Positions 9,188 through 18,439 are shown, counted from the stretch's first letter. The stretch is DNA of 64,000 bases from Saccharothrix deserti (GCF_009769385.1 NZ_VKAB01000036.1:1-64000), one strand, 5' to 3'. The notes: generated from the letters alone by a model not told the origin. Numbers and translations: made by a program.

Positions 9188-9508
9188 TCAGTTCGTAGGT
9201 GTGGTGACGTCCACGTAGACGTCACCCCCGCGGAGTTCGACGGCGAACACGTCGACCGGCTCGGTGGCGGGCGGCGAGGACGGGCGGCCGGTGCGCAGGT
9301 CGAAGCACGACCCGTGCAGCCAGCACTCCACGCCCTTGCGCGTCACCTCGCCCTCGCTGAGCGCGAGTTCGGCGTGCGTGCACAGGTCGCGCAGCGCGTG
9401 CACGGTGTCGCCGTCGCGGACGAGCAGGACCGGGGTGTACTCGTCGCCGACCTCGAACGCCGCGGGCTTGCGGTCGTCGAGGTCGGTCAGCGAGCACACC
9501 CTGATCAC
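9188..9508 (-). CDS. Rieske [2Fe-2S] ferredoxin of the suf operon
   Basis: 106 aa from GTG 9508, overlapping the sufD stop as GTGA. The Rieske ligands are complete: CTHAEL (Cys/His pair) and CWLHGSCF (Cys/His pair), about 18 residues apart. The overall size is that of soluble non-heme dioxygenase ferredoxins. It sits between sufD and sufC. Similar placement is known in Streptomyces suf operons but not in mycobacteria. It may supply electrons for cluster assembly or repair, or be a co-regulated client; there is no direct evidence for either. Confidence 0.9.
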   Translation of the reverse strand: MIRVCSLTDLDDRKPAAFEVGDEYTPVLLVRDGDTVHALRDLCTHAELALSEGEVTRKGVECWLHGSCFDLRTGRPSSPPATEPVDVFAVELRGGDVYVDVTTPTN

Positions 9509-10695
9509 ACGCCCACCGCTTCGAGTTCCGCCTCGATGGCGGCTTCCAGGCGCTCGCGCACCTCGGGAACGGCGATCTTGAGCAGGATCTCGTGGAAGAA
9601 CCCGCGCACGACCAGCCTGCGGGCCTGGTCCTCCGGGATGCCGCGGGCCTGGAGGTAGAACAGCTGCTCGTCGTCGAACCGGCCGGTGGCGCTGGCGTGG
9701 CCCGCGCCCTCGATCTCGCCGGTCTCGATCTCCAGGTTGGGCACCGAGTCGGCGCGCGCGCCGTCGGTGAGCACCAGGTTGCGGTTCAGCTCGAACGTCT
9801 CGGTGCCCTGGGCGGCGGCGCGGATCAGCACGTCGCCGATCCACACGGTGTGCGCGTCCTCGCCCTGGAGGGCACCCTTGTAGACCACGTTGCTGCGGCA
9901 GTTGGACTCCGCGTGGTCGATGAAGGTGCGGTGCTCCAGGTGCTGGCCCGCGTCGGCGAAGTACAGGCCGAGGAGTTCGGCGTCGCCGCCGCGCCCGCTG
10001 TAGGTGACCACCGGGGTGAGCCGGACGACGTTGCCACCGAGGGTGATGACGGTGTGCCGGAACGTGGCGTCGCGGCCGAGCTTGGCGTGGTGCGAGGACA
10101 CGTGCACCGCGTCGTCGGCCCAGTCCTGGATGGCGACCACGGTGAGGTGCGCGCCGTCGCCGACGACGAACTCCACGTTGTCGGCGTACGCGCCGGAGCC
10201 GCGGTGGTCGATGACGACGACGGCCTCGGCGAACTGCTTGGCGTGCACGTGGAGGTGGCCGTAGGCGACTTGGCCCTCGCCCGCGCCGGTCACGGTGATC
10301 GTGGTCGGCTCGGACTTCGCGTCACCGGGGAGGGTGACGACGGTGGCCTCGGTGAACGCCGACCACGCCTGGGCGGCGACGCGGTCACCGGGGGTTCCCG
10401 CGACGCCCAGCCGCGCGTCGTCACGGCCGACGGTCTCGACCACGACGCCCTCGGGCGCCTTGACGTCGACCGCCGCCTTGCCGGTGGCCTCGGCCCCGTT
10501 GTGCAGGTTGGCCAGGCGCTTCATGGGGGTGAAGCGCCAGATCTCCTCGCGACCGCCGGGAACCTCGAACGCGTTCACGTCGAAGGACGTGAAGTGGTCC
10601 GCGCGCGAGGAGATCGGGGCTGAGCCCGTCTTTTCGGCGCGACCGTGCGAGTGGGCCGTCAGGCCGTGTTGCTGCTGTTCGGTGGTGACGGCCAT
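9505..10695 (-). CDS. sufD: SufD subunit of the SufBCD complex
   Basis: 396 aa from ATG 10695, one nucleotide after the sufB stop. It shows the beta-helix core with repeated hydrophobic/His patterns (for example HVSSHHAKLGRDATFRHTVI). The C-terminal SUF signature includes GEIEGAGHASATGRFDDEQ, FYLQARGI and RRLVVRGFFHEIL. SufD pairs with SufB and SufC as scaffold partner and is needed for iron entry in E. coli. Length is typical. It is translationally coupled on both sides. Confidence 0.94.
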   Translation of the reverse strand: MAVTTEQQQHGLTAHSHGRAEKTGSAPISSRADHFTSFDVNAFEVPGGREEIWRFTPMKRLANLHNGAEATGKAAVDVKAPEGVVVETVGRDDARLGVAGTPGDRVAAQAWSAFTEATVVTLPGDAKSEPTTITVTGAGEGQVAYGHLHVHAKQFAEAVVVIDHRGSGAYADNVEFVVGDGAHLTVVAIQDWADDAVHVSSHHAKLGRDATFRHTVITLGGNVVRLTPVVTYSGRGGDAELLGLYFADAGQHLEHRTFIDHAESNCRSNVVYKGALQGEDAHTVWIGDVLIRAAAQGTETFELNRNLVLTDGARADSVPNLEIETGEIEGAGHASATGRFDDEQLFYLQARGIPEDQARRLVVRGFFHEILLKIAVPEVRERLEAAIEAELEAVGV

Positions 10696-10696
10696 G

Positions 10697-12142
10697 TCAG
10701 CCGACGGCCCCTTCCATCTGAAGCTCGATCAGGCGGTTCAACTCGAGCGCGTACTCCATGGGCAGCTCGCGCGCGATGGGCTCGACGAACCCGCGCACGA
10801 TCATCGCCATGGCCTCGTCCTCGTTGAGACCGCGGGACATCAGGTAGAACAGCTGGTCCTCGGAGACCTTCGAGACCGTGGCCTCGTGGCCCATCGACAC
10901 GTCGTCCTCGCGGACGTCGACGTACGGGTAGGTGTCCGAGCGGCTGATGTTGTCCACCAGCAGCGCGTCGCACTTGACCGTGGACTTCGAGTGGTGCGCC
11001 CGCTTGTTGACCTGCACGAGGCCGCGGTAGGAGGTGCGGCCACCGCCGCGCGCCACCGACTTCGACACGATCGTGGAAGACGTGTACGGCGCCATGTGGA
11101 CCATCTTCGCGCCGGCGTCCTGGTGCTGGCCCTCGCCCGCGAACGCGATCGAGAGGACCTCGCCCTTGGCGTGCTCGCCCATCAGGAACACGGCCGGGTA
11201 CTTCATGGTGACCTTGGAGCCGATGTTGCCGTCGATCCACTCCATGGTCGCGCCCTCTTCGGCCTTGGCGCGCTTGGTGACCAGGTTGTAGACGTTGTTC
11301 GACCAGTTCTGGATGGTCGTGTAGCGGCAGCGACCACCCTTCTTGACGATGATCTCCACGACGGCGGAGTGCAGCGAGTCCGACGAGTAGATCGGCGCGG
11401 TGCAGCCCTCGACGTAGTGCACGTAGGCGCCTTCGTCGACGATGATCAGCGTGCGCTCGAACTGGCCCATGTTCTCGGTGTTGATCCGGAAGTAGGCCTG
11501 CAGCGGGATGTCGACGTGGACACCCTTCGGCACGTAGATGAACGAGCCGCCGGACCACACCGCGGAGTTCAGCGCGGAGAACTTGTTGTCACCCGAGGGG
11601 ATGACGGAGCCGAAGTACTCCTTGAACAGCTCCGGGTGCTCCCTGAGCGCGGTGTCCGTGTCGAGGAAGATGACGCCCTGTTCCTCGAGGTCCTCGCGGA
11701 TCTTGTGGTAGACGACCTCGGACTCGTACTGGGCCGCGACGCCGGAGACCAGGCGCTGCTTCTCCGCCTCCGGGATGCCGAGGCGGTCGTAGGTGTTCTT
11801 GATCTCGTCGGGCAGGTCGTCCCAGGTCGCCGCCTGCTTCTCGGTCGACCGGACGAAGTACTTGATGTTGTCGAAGTCGATGCCCGACAGGTCGGAACCC
11901 CAGGTCGGCATCGGCTTGCGGTCGAACAGGCGAAGCGCCTTCAGCCGGAACTCCAGCATCCACTCGGGCTCGTTCTTCTTCGCCGAGATGTCCCGAACGA
12001 CGTCCTCGTTCAGGCCCCGGCGAGCGCTCGCGCCTGCCACGTCCGAGTCGGACCAGCCGAACTCGTAGTTGCCGATGCTCGCCAGGGTCTCTTCCTGGGT
12101 GAGCGGGGCTGTGGTGGTGCGCTGCTCGGCAGCGGCAGTCAT
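10697..12142 (-). CDS. sufB: SufB Fe-S scaffold protein
   Basis: 481 aa from ATG 12142, which overlaps the sufR stop (ATGA). Highly conserved blocks include FGWSDSDVAGAS, GIDFDNIKYFVRST, YVPKGVHVDIPLQAYFRIN, YVHYVEGCTAPIY and DNISRSDTYPYVDV, ending in the SUF C-terminal motif GHEATVSKVSEDQLFYLMSR. SufB carries the nascent cluster in SufBC2D. No intein interrupts it, whereas M. tuberculosis SufB is known for one. First structural gene after the repressor. Confidence 0.96.
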   Translation of the reverse strand: MTAAAEQRTTTAPLTQEETLASIGNYEFGWSDSDVAGASARRGLNEDVVRDISAKKNEPEWMLEFRLKALRLFDRKPMPTWGSDLSGIDFDNIKYFVRSTEKQAATWDDLPDEIKNTYDRLGIPEAEKQRLVSGVAAQYESEVVYHKIREDLEEQGVIFLDTDTALREHPELFKEYFGSVIPSGDNKFSALNSAVWSGGSFIYVPKGVHVDIPLQAYFRINTENMGQFERTLIIVDEGAYVHYVEGCTAPIYSSDSLHSAVVEIIVKKGGRCRYTTIQNWSNNVYNLVTKRAKAEEGATMEWIDGNIGSKVTMKYPAVFLMGEHAKGEVLSIAFAGEGQHQDAGAKMVHMAPYTSSTIVSKSVARGGGRTSYRGLVQVNKRAHHSKSTVKCDALLVDNISRSDTYPYVDVREDDVSMGHEATVSKVSEDQLFYLMSRGLNEDEAMAMIVRGFVEPIARELPMEYALELNRLIELQMEGAVG

Positions 12143-12840
12143 GCGGGCTCCCCTCCATCTGGGATCCGGGGTGTGTTCGGGATGTGCGTCGTGCACACGG
12201 CATCGCCGCGGGCGATGGTGGCCAGGCGCTGGACGTGCGTGCCGAGCAGGTCGGCGAACGCCGCCGTCTCGGTCTCGCACAGCTGCGGGAACTCGGCCGC
12301 GACGTGCGCCACCGGGCACAGGTGCTGGCAGAGCTGCTCCCCCGCGCCCACGTGGCGGGCCGAGGCAGCGTAACCCTCCCTGGTCAACGCCACCGCGAGG
12401 GCCTTGGCCCGTTCCGCGGCGTCCGGCTGGGCCACGATGGCCGCACGGTGCTGGTCGACGAGTGAGGCCACCCGGCGCTCGGCGAAGGCCCGTACCGCCT
12501 CCTCCCCGCCCTGTTCGGCGAGGAACCGCAGCGCGGCCACGGCGAGGTCGTCGTAGGCGTGCCCGAACCGGGAACGCCCCTGCTCGGTCAGCAGGAAGAG
12601 CTTGGCCGGGCGCCCCCGGCCTCGCTGGCCCCGTCGGGGCGCCTCCCTGCCGGTCGCCTCACCGTCGGCCACCAGCGCGTCGATGTGCCGACGCACCGCC
12701 GTGGGGCTGAGGCCCAGCTGCTCCGCGACCGAGGCCGCGGCGACCGGACCCTGCTCCAACAGCAGCCGTGCGACGGCGTGCCGGGTACGCCCGTCGTGCC
12801 CGGACGGCACGGCGGTCGAATCGGTCCCGGCGTTTTTCAC
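12139..12840 (-). CDS. sufR: SufR Fe-S-responsive repressor of the suf operon
   Basis: 233 aa from GTG 12840. N-terminal winged HTH (LGLSPTAVRRHIDALVADG, about 43-61) followed by a basic wing (RGQRGRGRPAKL). C-terminal cluster ligands C171, C175 and C188 are spaced as in SufR proteins. With a bound cluster SufR represses the operon; loss of the cluster under iron or oxidative stress derepresses it. The stop overlaps sufB. A CAAC-N6-GTTG palindrome (12840-12853) overlaps the first base of the start codon, implying tight autoregulation. Confidence 0.93.
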   Translation of the reverse strand: MKNAGTDSTAVPSGHDGRTRHAVARLLLEQGPVAAASVAEQLGLSPTAVRRHIDALVADGEATGREAPRRGQRGRGRPAKLFLLTEQGRSRFGHAYDDLAVAALRFLAEQGGEEAVRAFAERRVASLVDQHRAAIVAQPDAAERAKALAVALTREGYAASARHVGAGEQLCQHLCPVAHVAAEFPQLCETETAAFADLLGTHVQRLATIARGDAVCTTHIPNTPRIPDGGEPA

Positions 12841-12853
12841 AACACCAGTGTTG
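12840..12853. promoter_or_regulatory. SufR operator (CAAC-N6-GTTG)
   Basis: CAACACCAGTGTTG is a 6-bp inverted repeat with a 2-bp centre. It fits the CAAC-N6-GTTG sequence known for cyanobacterial SufR. It touches the sufR GTG. A candidate minus-strand -10, TAAATA (12861-12856), lies directly upstream, which would place the transcript start inside the operator. Confidence 0.7.
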
Positions 12854-12935
12854 CGTATTTACCGGCCGGTCGCAAAGATCGCCCCGGGTCGGGTGACCCG
12901 ACTCACGCGATCCGGCCGGTCGCTACCCTGCGGAC

Positions 12936-14519
12936 GTGGCGGCGGGCGGAATGGTGATGGCGAACCGGGACACGATCGGCGAGGCAGCACCTCTCGACGC
13001 CCCGGAACGGCGGCAGCTCGACGTCATCCGCCGCTGGGGCACCGTGGGCGCGCTGCTGGTGGCCGTCGGCTCGCTCGGGTCGGGCGCCGCGCCCGTGTTC
13101 AGCCCGCTGCCGGGCACGCCGCTGCTGGGGCTGTTCGTGCGGATGCCCAGCGCGTCCATGGGCGCGGTCTGGACCGGCATGTTCCTGATCGTGTCGGCGT
13201 GGCTGTGGCTGGGCCGGTTCGCCCGGCCGGGGCGTCCCCGGCTGATGTCGCGCAGCCAGCTCGACCGCACGCTGCTGATGTGGATCACGCCGCTGGTGTT
13301 CGTGCTGCCCATGTTCAGCCGGGACGTCTACAGCTACCTGGCGCAGTCGCAGATCGCGGCCAACGGGCAGGACCCGTACGAGCTGGGTCCGGCCACGGCG
13401 CTGGGCGTCGAGCACCCGTTGACGAAGAACGTGCCGAACATATGGCGCGAGACGCCCGCGCCCTACGGACCGCTGTTCCTGGCCGCCGGGCGGGTCATCT
13501 CGATGGTGACCGGCGACAGCGTGCTGCCCGGCATCTTCCTGCACCGGCTGCTGGTGCTGCTGGGGCTGGCGATGATCGTGTGGGCGCTCCCCCGGCTGGC
13601 GCGGCGCTTCGGCGTGCCGCCGGTGAGCGCGCTGTGGCTGGGCGCGGCGAACCCGCTGGTGCTGTTCCACCTGGTCGTGGGCGTGCACAACGAAGGGCTG
13701 GCCATCGGCCTGATGCTGGTGGGGCTGGAGTTGGCGTTGCGCAGGATGCCGGTGACGCCGGGCACGCCGATGACGCGGGAAGAGCTGCTGTGGATCGTGC
13801 TCGGGGCGACCATGATCACGTTGGGTGCGGCGGTGAAGATCCCGGCCGCGCTGGCGCTGGGGTTCCTGGGCGTGATGATCGCGCGGCGGTTGGGCGGGCG
13901 GTTCTCCGATCTGCTGCGGGCGGCGCTGCTGCTGTTCGTCATCTCCGGGGTGGTGATGGTCGGCACGTGCGTCGGCACCGGGCTCGGGTTCGGCTGGGTG
14001 GAGACGCTGAACGTGGCCAGCACGGTGAAGAGCTGGATGTCGCCGCCCACCGCGATGGGGTTCATGGGCGGCGGGCTGGGGCTGCTGCTCGGGCTCGGCA
14101 ACCACACCGAGTCGATGATCGTGCTGATGCGGATCGTGACGCAGGCGGTGTCGGTGGTGATCGTGGCGACGCTGATGTGGAAGGCGTTCCGGGGGCGGAT
14201 CAAGGCGGTCAACGGCCTGGGCGCGGGTCTGGGCGCGGTGCTGGTGCTGGGGCCGGTGCTCCAGCCGTGGTACGTGCTGTGGGCGGCGTTGCCGCTGGCC
14301 ACGGCCGTGCTGGCGCGCCGGTTCCGGGTCTTCGCGACCACGGCGAGCGCGGTGATCGCGGTGATCCTGCCGCCGACCGGTTCGGCGTTCGACGGGCGCG
14401 CCTACATCGTGCCGCAGGCCGTGACGGCCGCCGCGATCGCGTTCGCCCTCTGCCTGTTCGTAGCCCGCAAACAGATCATCCCCCTGATCAGACGCGACCC
14501 CCTCCCAGGCTCCGCCTAA
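12936..14519 (+). CDS. mptB: MptB-type alpha-1,6-mannosyltransferase (GT-C, polyprenyl-phosphate-mannose dependent)
   Basis: 527 aa, about 12-13 predicted membrane helices. The GT-C catalytic loop FSRDVYSYLAQ (about 127-137) carries the acidic residue expected after the first helices, and WRETPAPYGPLFL and VVGVHNE are family motifs. Mycobacterial MptB primes the alpha-1,6-mannan core of lipomannan and is likewise divergent from sufR. GTG 12936 is taken as start, with ATG 12951 or 12957 possible. Only 95 bp separate it from sufR, so promoters overlap. Substrate lipid in this genus is inferred. Confidence 0.88.
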   Translation: MAAGGMVMANRDTIGEAAPLDAPERRQLDVIRRWGTVGALLVAVGSLGSGAAPVFSPLPGTPLLGLFVRMPSASMGAVWTGMFLIVSAWLWLGRFARPGRPRLMSRSQLDRTLLMWITPLVFVLPMFSRDVYSYLAQSQIAANGQDPYELGPATALGVEHPLTKNVPNIWRETPAPYGPLFLAAGRVISMVTGDSVLPGIFLHRLLVLLGLAMIVWALPRLARRFGVPPVSALWLGAANPLVLFHLVVGVHNEGLAIGLMLVGLELALRRMPVTPGTPMTREELLWIVLGATMITLGAAVKIPAALALGFLGVMIARRLGGRFSDLLRAALLLFVISGVVMVGTCVGTGLGFGWVETLNVASTVKSWMSPPTAMGFMGGGLGLLLGLGNHTESMIVLMRIVTQAVSVVIVATLMWKAFRGRIKAVNGLGAGLGAVLVLGPVLQPWYVLWAALPLATAVLARRFRVFATTASAVIAVILPPTGSAFDGRAYIVPQAVTAAAIAFALCLFVARKQIIPLIRRDPLPGSA

Positions 14520-14520
14520 C

Positions 14521-14705
14521 CGAGAGTCGAACACTCAGGTACCGAGAGTCGAACACTCAGGTCCGGTGAGTCGAACCTTCAGGTACCCCGAGTTCAACGT
14601 TCGTGGGCCGAGGCGCTCTACGCGAGTGTTGAACTCGGGGTACCTGAGCGTTCGACTCTCGGTACCTGGAGGTTCGACTCTCGGTACCTGGAGGTTCGAC
14701 TCTCG
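14521..14705. repeat. compound inverted array of 22-bp units
   Basis: Directly after the mptB stop are three tandem 22-bp units (14521-14542, 14543-14564, 14565-14586) with the core GAGTCGAAC-n-TCAGGT. A stem-loop follows (arms 14587-14603 and 14623-14639, two mismatches). Then come three units in opposite orientation (14640-14661, 14662-14683, 14684-14705), each beginning GTACCTG and ending TTCGACTCTCG. The whole block can fold back on itself. No open frame here is credible. Confidence 0.9.
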
Positions 14706-14782
14706 GGTGGGTGTAATGCGGTGGGGCGGGTGGGCGAGACATCGGTACGGGAAGATCGGGGCGCAATCCGGGGAGGGAGTGC

Positions 14783-17700
14783 GTGGTGGTCGACGTGCCG
14801 CAGGAGGAGATCCGGTTCGCGGTCGTGCTCAACGGGGGTGTGAGCCTCGCCGTCTGGATGGGCGGGGTGGTGCTCGAACTCGATCGGCTGACCAGGGGTG
14901 ACGGGCCGTACGCGGACCTGTTGGACATGGTCGGCAGCACGGCACGCGCCGACGTCATCACCGGCACGTCGGCGGGCGGCATCAACGGTGCCGCGTTGGC
15001 GTTGTCGCAAGTCAACGCCAATGCCCGGCTGGAACGGCTGCGTGACCTGTGGGCCGAGCAGGGGCGGATGGAGCAGTTGCTGCGGACGCCGTTCCGGGGG
15101 CAGCCGGTGTCGCTGCTGCGAGGCGACGAGTTCTTCCTGCCGAGGCTCCGGGAGGCGTTGGAGCGCCTGACCACGGACTTCCAGCCCACCCCGCAGGACG
15201 ACCGGCCGGTGGACCTGCGGATCACGACGACCCTGCTCGCGGGCGTGCCCACGGTCACCCACGACGACCTCGGCCAGACCCTGGTGCAGGCGTCCCACCA
15301 GGGCAGCTTCTCGTTCCGCCGCGACCCCGGCGGCCGGGACGACTTCACCGCGGACAAGCTGCCGACGCTGGTCGGCCGGATGGCGCTGGCCGCGCGCTCG
15401 TCGGCCTCGTTCCCGTTCGCGTTCGAGCCCTCGTTCATCCCGGTCGCACCCGGCGCGCCCGACGGCGACAAGCCGAACATGGCCGAGGTCGCGTCCTGGG
15501 CCAACGACGTCGACAACCGGTCCCGCTACGCGGTCGACGGCGGCGTGCTGGTCAACACGCCGACCAAGGAGGCGTTGGAGGCCATCGACCGGATGCCCGC
15601 CGAAGGCCCGGTGCGGCGGGTGATGCTGCTGGTGTTCCCGCACGCGCCCGACGCGGTCGTGGAGCCGGTGGCACCGGTGGACGGCGCGCTGCCCAGCACC
15701 ATCGCCACCGGCGGCAAGCTCCTCCAGGCGCTGACCAGCCAGAGCGGCCGCACGTACGTCGAGCGCATCGAGGAGCACAACCGCGACGCGGCGTCCCGGC
15801 GCGGCGGGCGCAACGCCCTGCTGGACCGGCTCGCCTCGGGCGGTTCGGTCACCGGGAAGCTGTACGCGCTGGCCGCGACCCTGCACGACCACTACGAGGA
15901 CGTGCGCATCCGGCACGCCGCCCGCGACGTCACGACCCGCCAGTTCGAGGTGCCGGGCGCGAACGCCGCCGGCTGGACGTTCGAACGGGTCCGCGCGGCG
16001 GCCGAGGCGGCGCAGCGGGAGTACCGCGCCGAACGCGGCAAGGTGCCGTACGTGCCGACGACACCGCAGCCGGCCGCGTTGCCGGAGCACGGCTGGCCGT
16101 GGGGCATCACGATGGCGGACCGGCTCGCGTCCGCCGCGATGGACCTGCTCAAACGCCTGGTGTGGGTGATGCCGGACGCGCAGCGGCTCGCGTTGGCCCG
16201 CACGAACCTGTTCGACGTGCGGGCGAAGCTGCGCGCGGCCCGGGTCGAGCTGGACGGGCACTGGACCACAAGCGAGCCGGAGGCGCTGGACCAGCGGTAC
16301 TGGGAACGGCGGGTCCACCGGTTCGCGCAGAAGATGCTGGACGAACCCGACGGCGTCGGGCAGCGGGTGCGGGAGCAGGTGGAGCGGATCGCGGGCGCCC
16401 TCGGCGACGCGCACGACATCCTCGACCAGCTGGACGACGACCAGCTGCGGGTGGGCGCGCTGCGGTCGTGGCACCGGCTGCTGACCGAGCCGCGCACCGA
16501 CGCGGAGGCCGAGGTGGGGCTGGTGGCGGGCGACCTGTGGCTGTCCCGGGTGCTGGCGCTGGAGGTCGCGGCCACGTGCCTGGCCGACGACACCCGCGAC
16601 GGCCTCGACCAGGCGGTGGAGCTGGTGCAGATCAGCCTCCAGACGCGCAACGCGTTCGCCGACTACAGCCTCACCGCCGAGGACAAGGCGGGCGGCGCGT
16701 CGCTGAACCGGTTCTCCGGGTTCCTCAAGCGGTCCTGGCGGGTCAACGACTGGATCTGGGGTCGGCTCGACGGCGCCACCATGCTGTGCAAGGTCGTGTT
16801 CGACCCGAAGCGCCTGCTGCGGGTGGACCGGATGACCGGCGCGGGCGGCGACCCGGACGAGCGGGCCGCGGCCAAGGTGGACGAGCTGGTGGCGAAGCTG
16901 TTCGGCGACGGGCTGCCGGACGAGCTGGAGCCGTGCGTCACGCGGGCGAAGGCGGAGCTGGCGAAGGTGTACGCCGCCCCGGACGGCGACCACCCGCCGA
17001 CGTGCGCGGCGTTGGCCGAGCTGGCGGCGTGGGGGCTGCACACCCGGATCATCTGCGAGGAGCTGCCCGCTCTGCGGGCCGCGATCCTGGCCGACCGGCA
17101 CGAGGGCGCGGACCGGCGGTCGCGCGGCGAGCTGTTCCTGGAGGAGCAGGCCGCGCTGCTGGCCCGGCTGCCCGTGCGCACGGACGCGGAACGCGTCGAG
17201 GTGGGTATGCGGGGGTTGGCCGCGTTCGACCGGGCGGGTATCGGGCGTGAGCCGCTGGTGCAGGAGGCGAGCAGCGACCAGGTGATCCGGACGGCGGCGA
17301 CGGCGGCGGCCGTGGCGATCACCGTGGCCGACAGCGAGAACTCCGGGCTGGGCACGGCGAAACCGCTGACCAGGACGTTGCGCGGGGCGGCGCTGCTGCC
17401 GTACTGGACGATCACCGGGTTGACCAGGGGCGGCCGGTTGGCGCAGTTCCTGGGGCTGCTGGGGTTCGCGTTGGGCGGGGCGCTGCTGGTGCTGGCGTTG
17501 TTCGACCTGCTGCCGCCGTGGGCGGTCGGTCCGTCGGCGGCGTTCGGCGGCGGCACGCTGCTGGCCGCGTTCGGCTACGCCGCGCTGCGGTCCGGGACGC
17601 TGCTGCACGGGCTGGTGCTGCTGTCACCGGTGATCCCGCTGGTCACGGTGGCGATCGACCGGACACGTGACGCGCTGGCGTCGGGTCAGACCGGTGAGCA

Positions 17701-18439
17701 GGCCGTGACGGGGATGGTGGCGGTCGGCGGTGTGCTGCTGGTCGTGGTGGGGTTGCTGATCATCGGCAGCCTGCCCGCGCCGGTGGGCACGCCGCTCGCC
17801 GTGATCGGCAAGATCCGGCTCAAGCCCCGGCTGCTGGTGCGGGTGCTGGTGGCGGCGGCGATCGTGGTCGGCGTGTGGGCCGTGGTGCGGTACCGGCTGT
17901 ACGACCTGAACCCGGCGCTGGTGGTCGTGGGCACGGTGGTCGCGATCGTGTTCGGCGCGAGCGCGTCGTACGTGCTGGGCAGTTCGCTGCGGCGGTGGCG
18001 GCAGGTGGACGGGGTGTGGGACACGGAGGCCGCCGAGCCGCCCGCGTCCGCGACCGCCGGGTGGGCCGCGGTGTACGGGTCGGTGCTGCTGATCGTCGCC
18101 GCGGTGGTGCAGGTGTTCGGGCTGCGGTTCACCGGCTGGGAGGCGGTGCTGGGCACGGCGCTGGCGTTCGGCCTGCTGCTGCTGTTGGTGACGACGTGGT
18201 GGGTGCCGTTGCGGGCCAGGCGGACCATCGCCACGTCACTGGTCGAGCAGATGTCCATTGTGGACTTCGAACCGGCGGGCGCGGCCGACGCGCTGCTGAA
18301 GCGGCTGGAGGGCCACGGGATGCTGTTCAAGTTCCTCACCGAGCTGGACGACTCCGGCAAGCCCCGGCTGAGCCCCGCCGGCCTCCGCGTGGCGCACCGC
18401 GCGGTCCGCCTGTCCTCCACCGGCGAGGACGTCGACTGA
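14783..18439 (+). CDS. patatin-like phospholipase with C-terminal membrane domain (DUF3376 type)
   Basis: 1218 aa from GTG 14783 (GGGAGGG just upstream). The N-terminal patatin domain (about 10-290) has the nucleophile elbow GTSAGG (about 54-59) and the paired catalytic Asp in AVDGGVLVNTPT. Residues about 300-850 are helical and charged without a recognised motif. From about 870 to 1160 there are roughly eight hydrophobic helices, including GLLGFALGGALLVLALFDLL. It ends with a short soluble tail. This is the large actinobacterial patatin-like architecture; a membrane-bound lipid acyl hydrolase is inferred. Catalytic Ser and Asp are present, so it is probably active. The tail of the gene is reiterated four times after the stop. 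Confidence 0.8.
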   Translation: MVVDVPQEEIRFAVVLNGGVSLAVWMGGVVLELDRLTRGDGPYADLLDMVGSTARADVITGTSAGGINGAALALSQVNANARLERLRDLWAEQGRMEQLLRTPFRGQPVSLLRGDEFFLPRLREALERLTTDFQPTPQDDRPVDLRITTTLLAGVPTVTHDDLGQTLVQASHQGSFSFRRDPGGRDDFTADKLPTLVGRMALAARSSASFPFAFEPSFIPVAPGAPDGDKPNMAEVASWANDVDNRSRYAVDGGVLVNTPTKEALEAIDRMPAEGPVRRVMLLVFPHAPDAVVEPVAPVDGALPSTIATGGKLLQALTSQSGRTYVERIEEHNRDAASRRGGRNALLDRLASGGSVTGKLYALAATLHDHYEDVRIRHAARDVTTRQFEVPGANAAGWTFERVRAAAEAAQREYRAERGKVPYVPTTPQPAALPEHGWPWGITMADRLASAAMDLLKRLVWVMPDAQRLALARTNLFDVRAKLRAARVELDGHWTTSEPEALDQRYWERRVHRFAQKMLDEPDGVGQRVREQVERIAGALGDAHDILDQLDDDQLRVGALRSWHRLLTEPRTDAEAEVGLVAGDLWLSRVLALEVAATCLADDTRDGLDQAVELVQISLQTRNAFADYSLTAEDKAGGASLNRFSGFLKRSWRVNDWIWGRLDGATMLCKVVFDPKRLLRVDRMTGAGGDPDERAAAKVDELVAKLFGDGLPDELEPCVTRAKAELAKVYAAPDGDHPPTCAALAELAAWGLHTRIICEELPALRAAILADRHEGADRRSRGELFLEEQAALLARLPVRTDAERVEVGMRGLAAFDRAGIGREPLVQEASSDQVIRTAATAAAVAITVADSENSGLGTAKPLTRTLRGAALLPYWTITGLTRGGRLAQFLGLLGFALGGALLVLALFDLLPPWAVGPSAAFGGGTLLAAFGYAALRSGTLLHGLVLLSPVIPLVTVAIDRTRDALASGQTGEQAVTGMVAVGGVLLVVVGLLIIGSLPAPVGTPLAVIGKIRLKPRLLVRVLVAAAIVVGVWAVVRYRLYDLNPALVVVGTVVAIVFGASASYVLGSSLRRWRQVDGVWDTEAAEPPASATAGWAAVYGSVLLIVAAVVQVFGLRFTGWEAVLGTALAFGLLLLLVTTWWVPLRARRTIATSLVEQMSIVDFEPAGAADALLKRLEGHGMLFKFLTELDDSGKPRLSPAGLRVAHRAVRLSSTGEDVD

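Noticed and set aside
14521..14705. Possible CRISPR array
   Set aside because: Units are contiguous without unique spacers and are arranged as an inverted repeat; no cas genes are present.
14557..15516. Minus-strand frame running from the patatin gene into the inverted array
   Set aside because: Composition is that of an antisense shadow; the repeat part translates to repeated nonsense.
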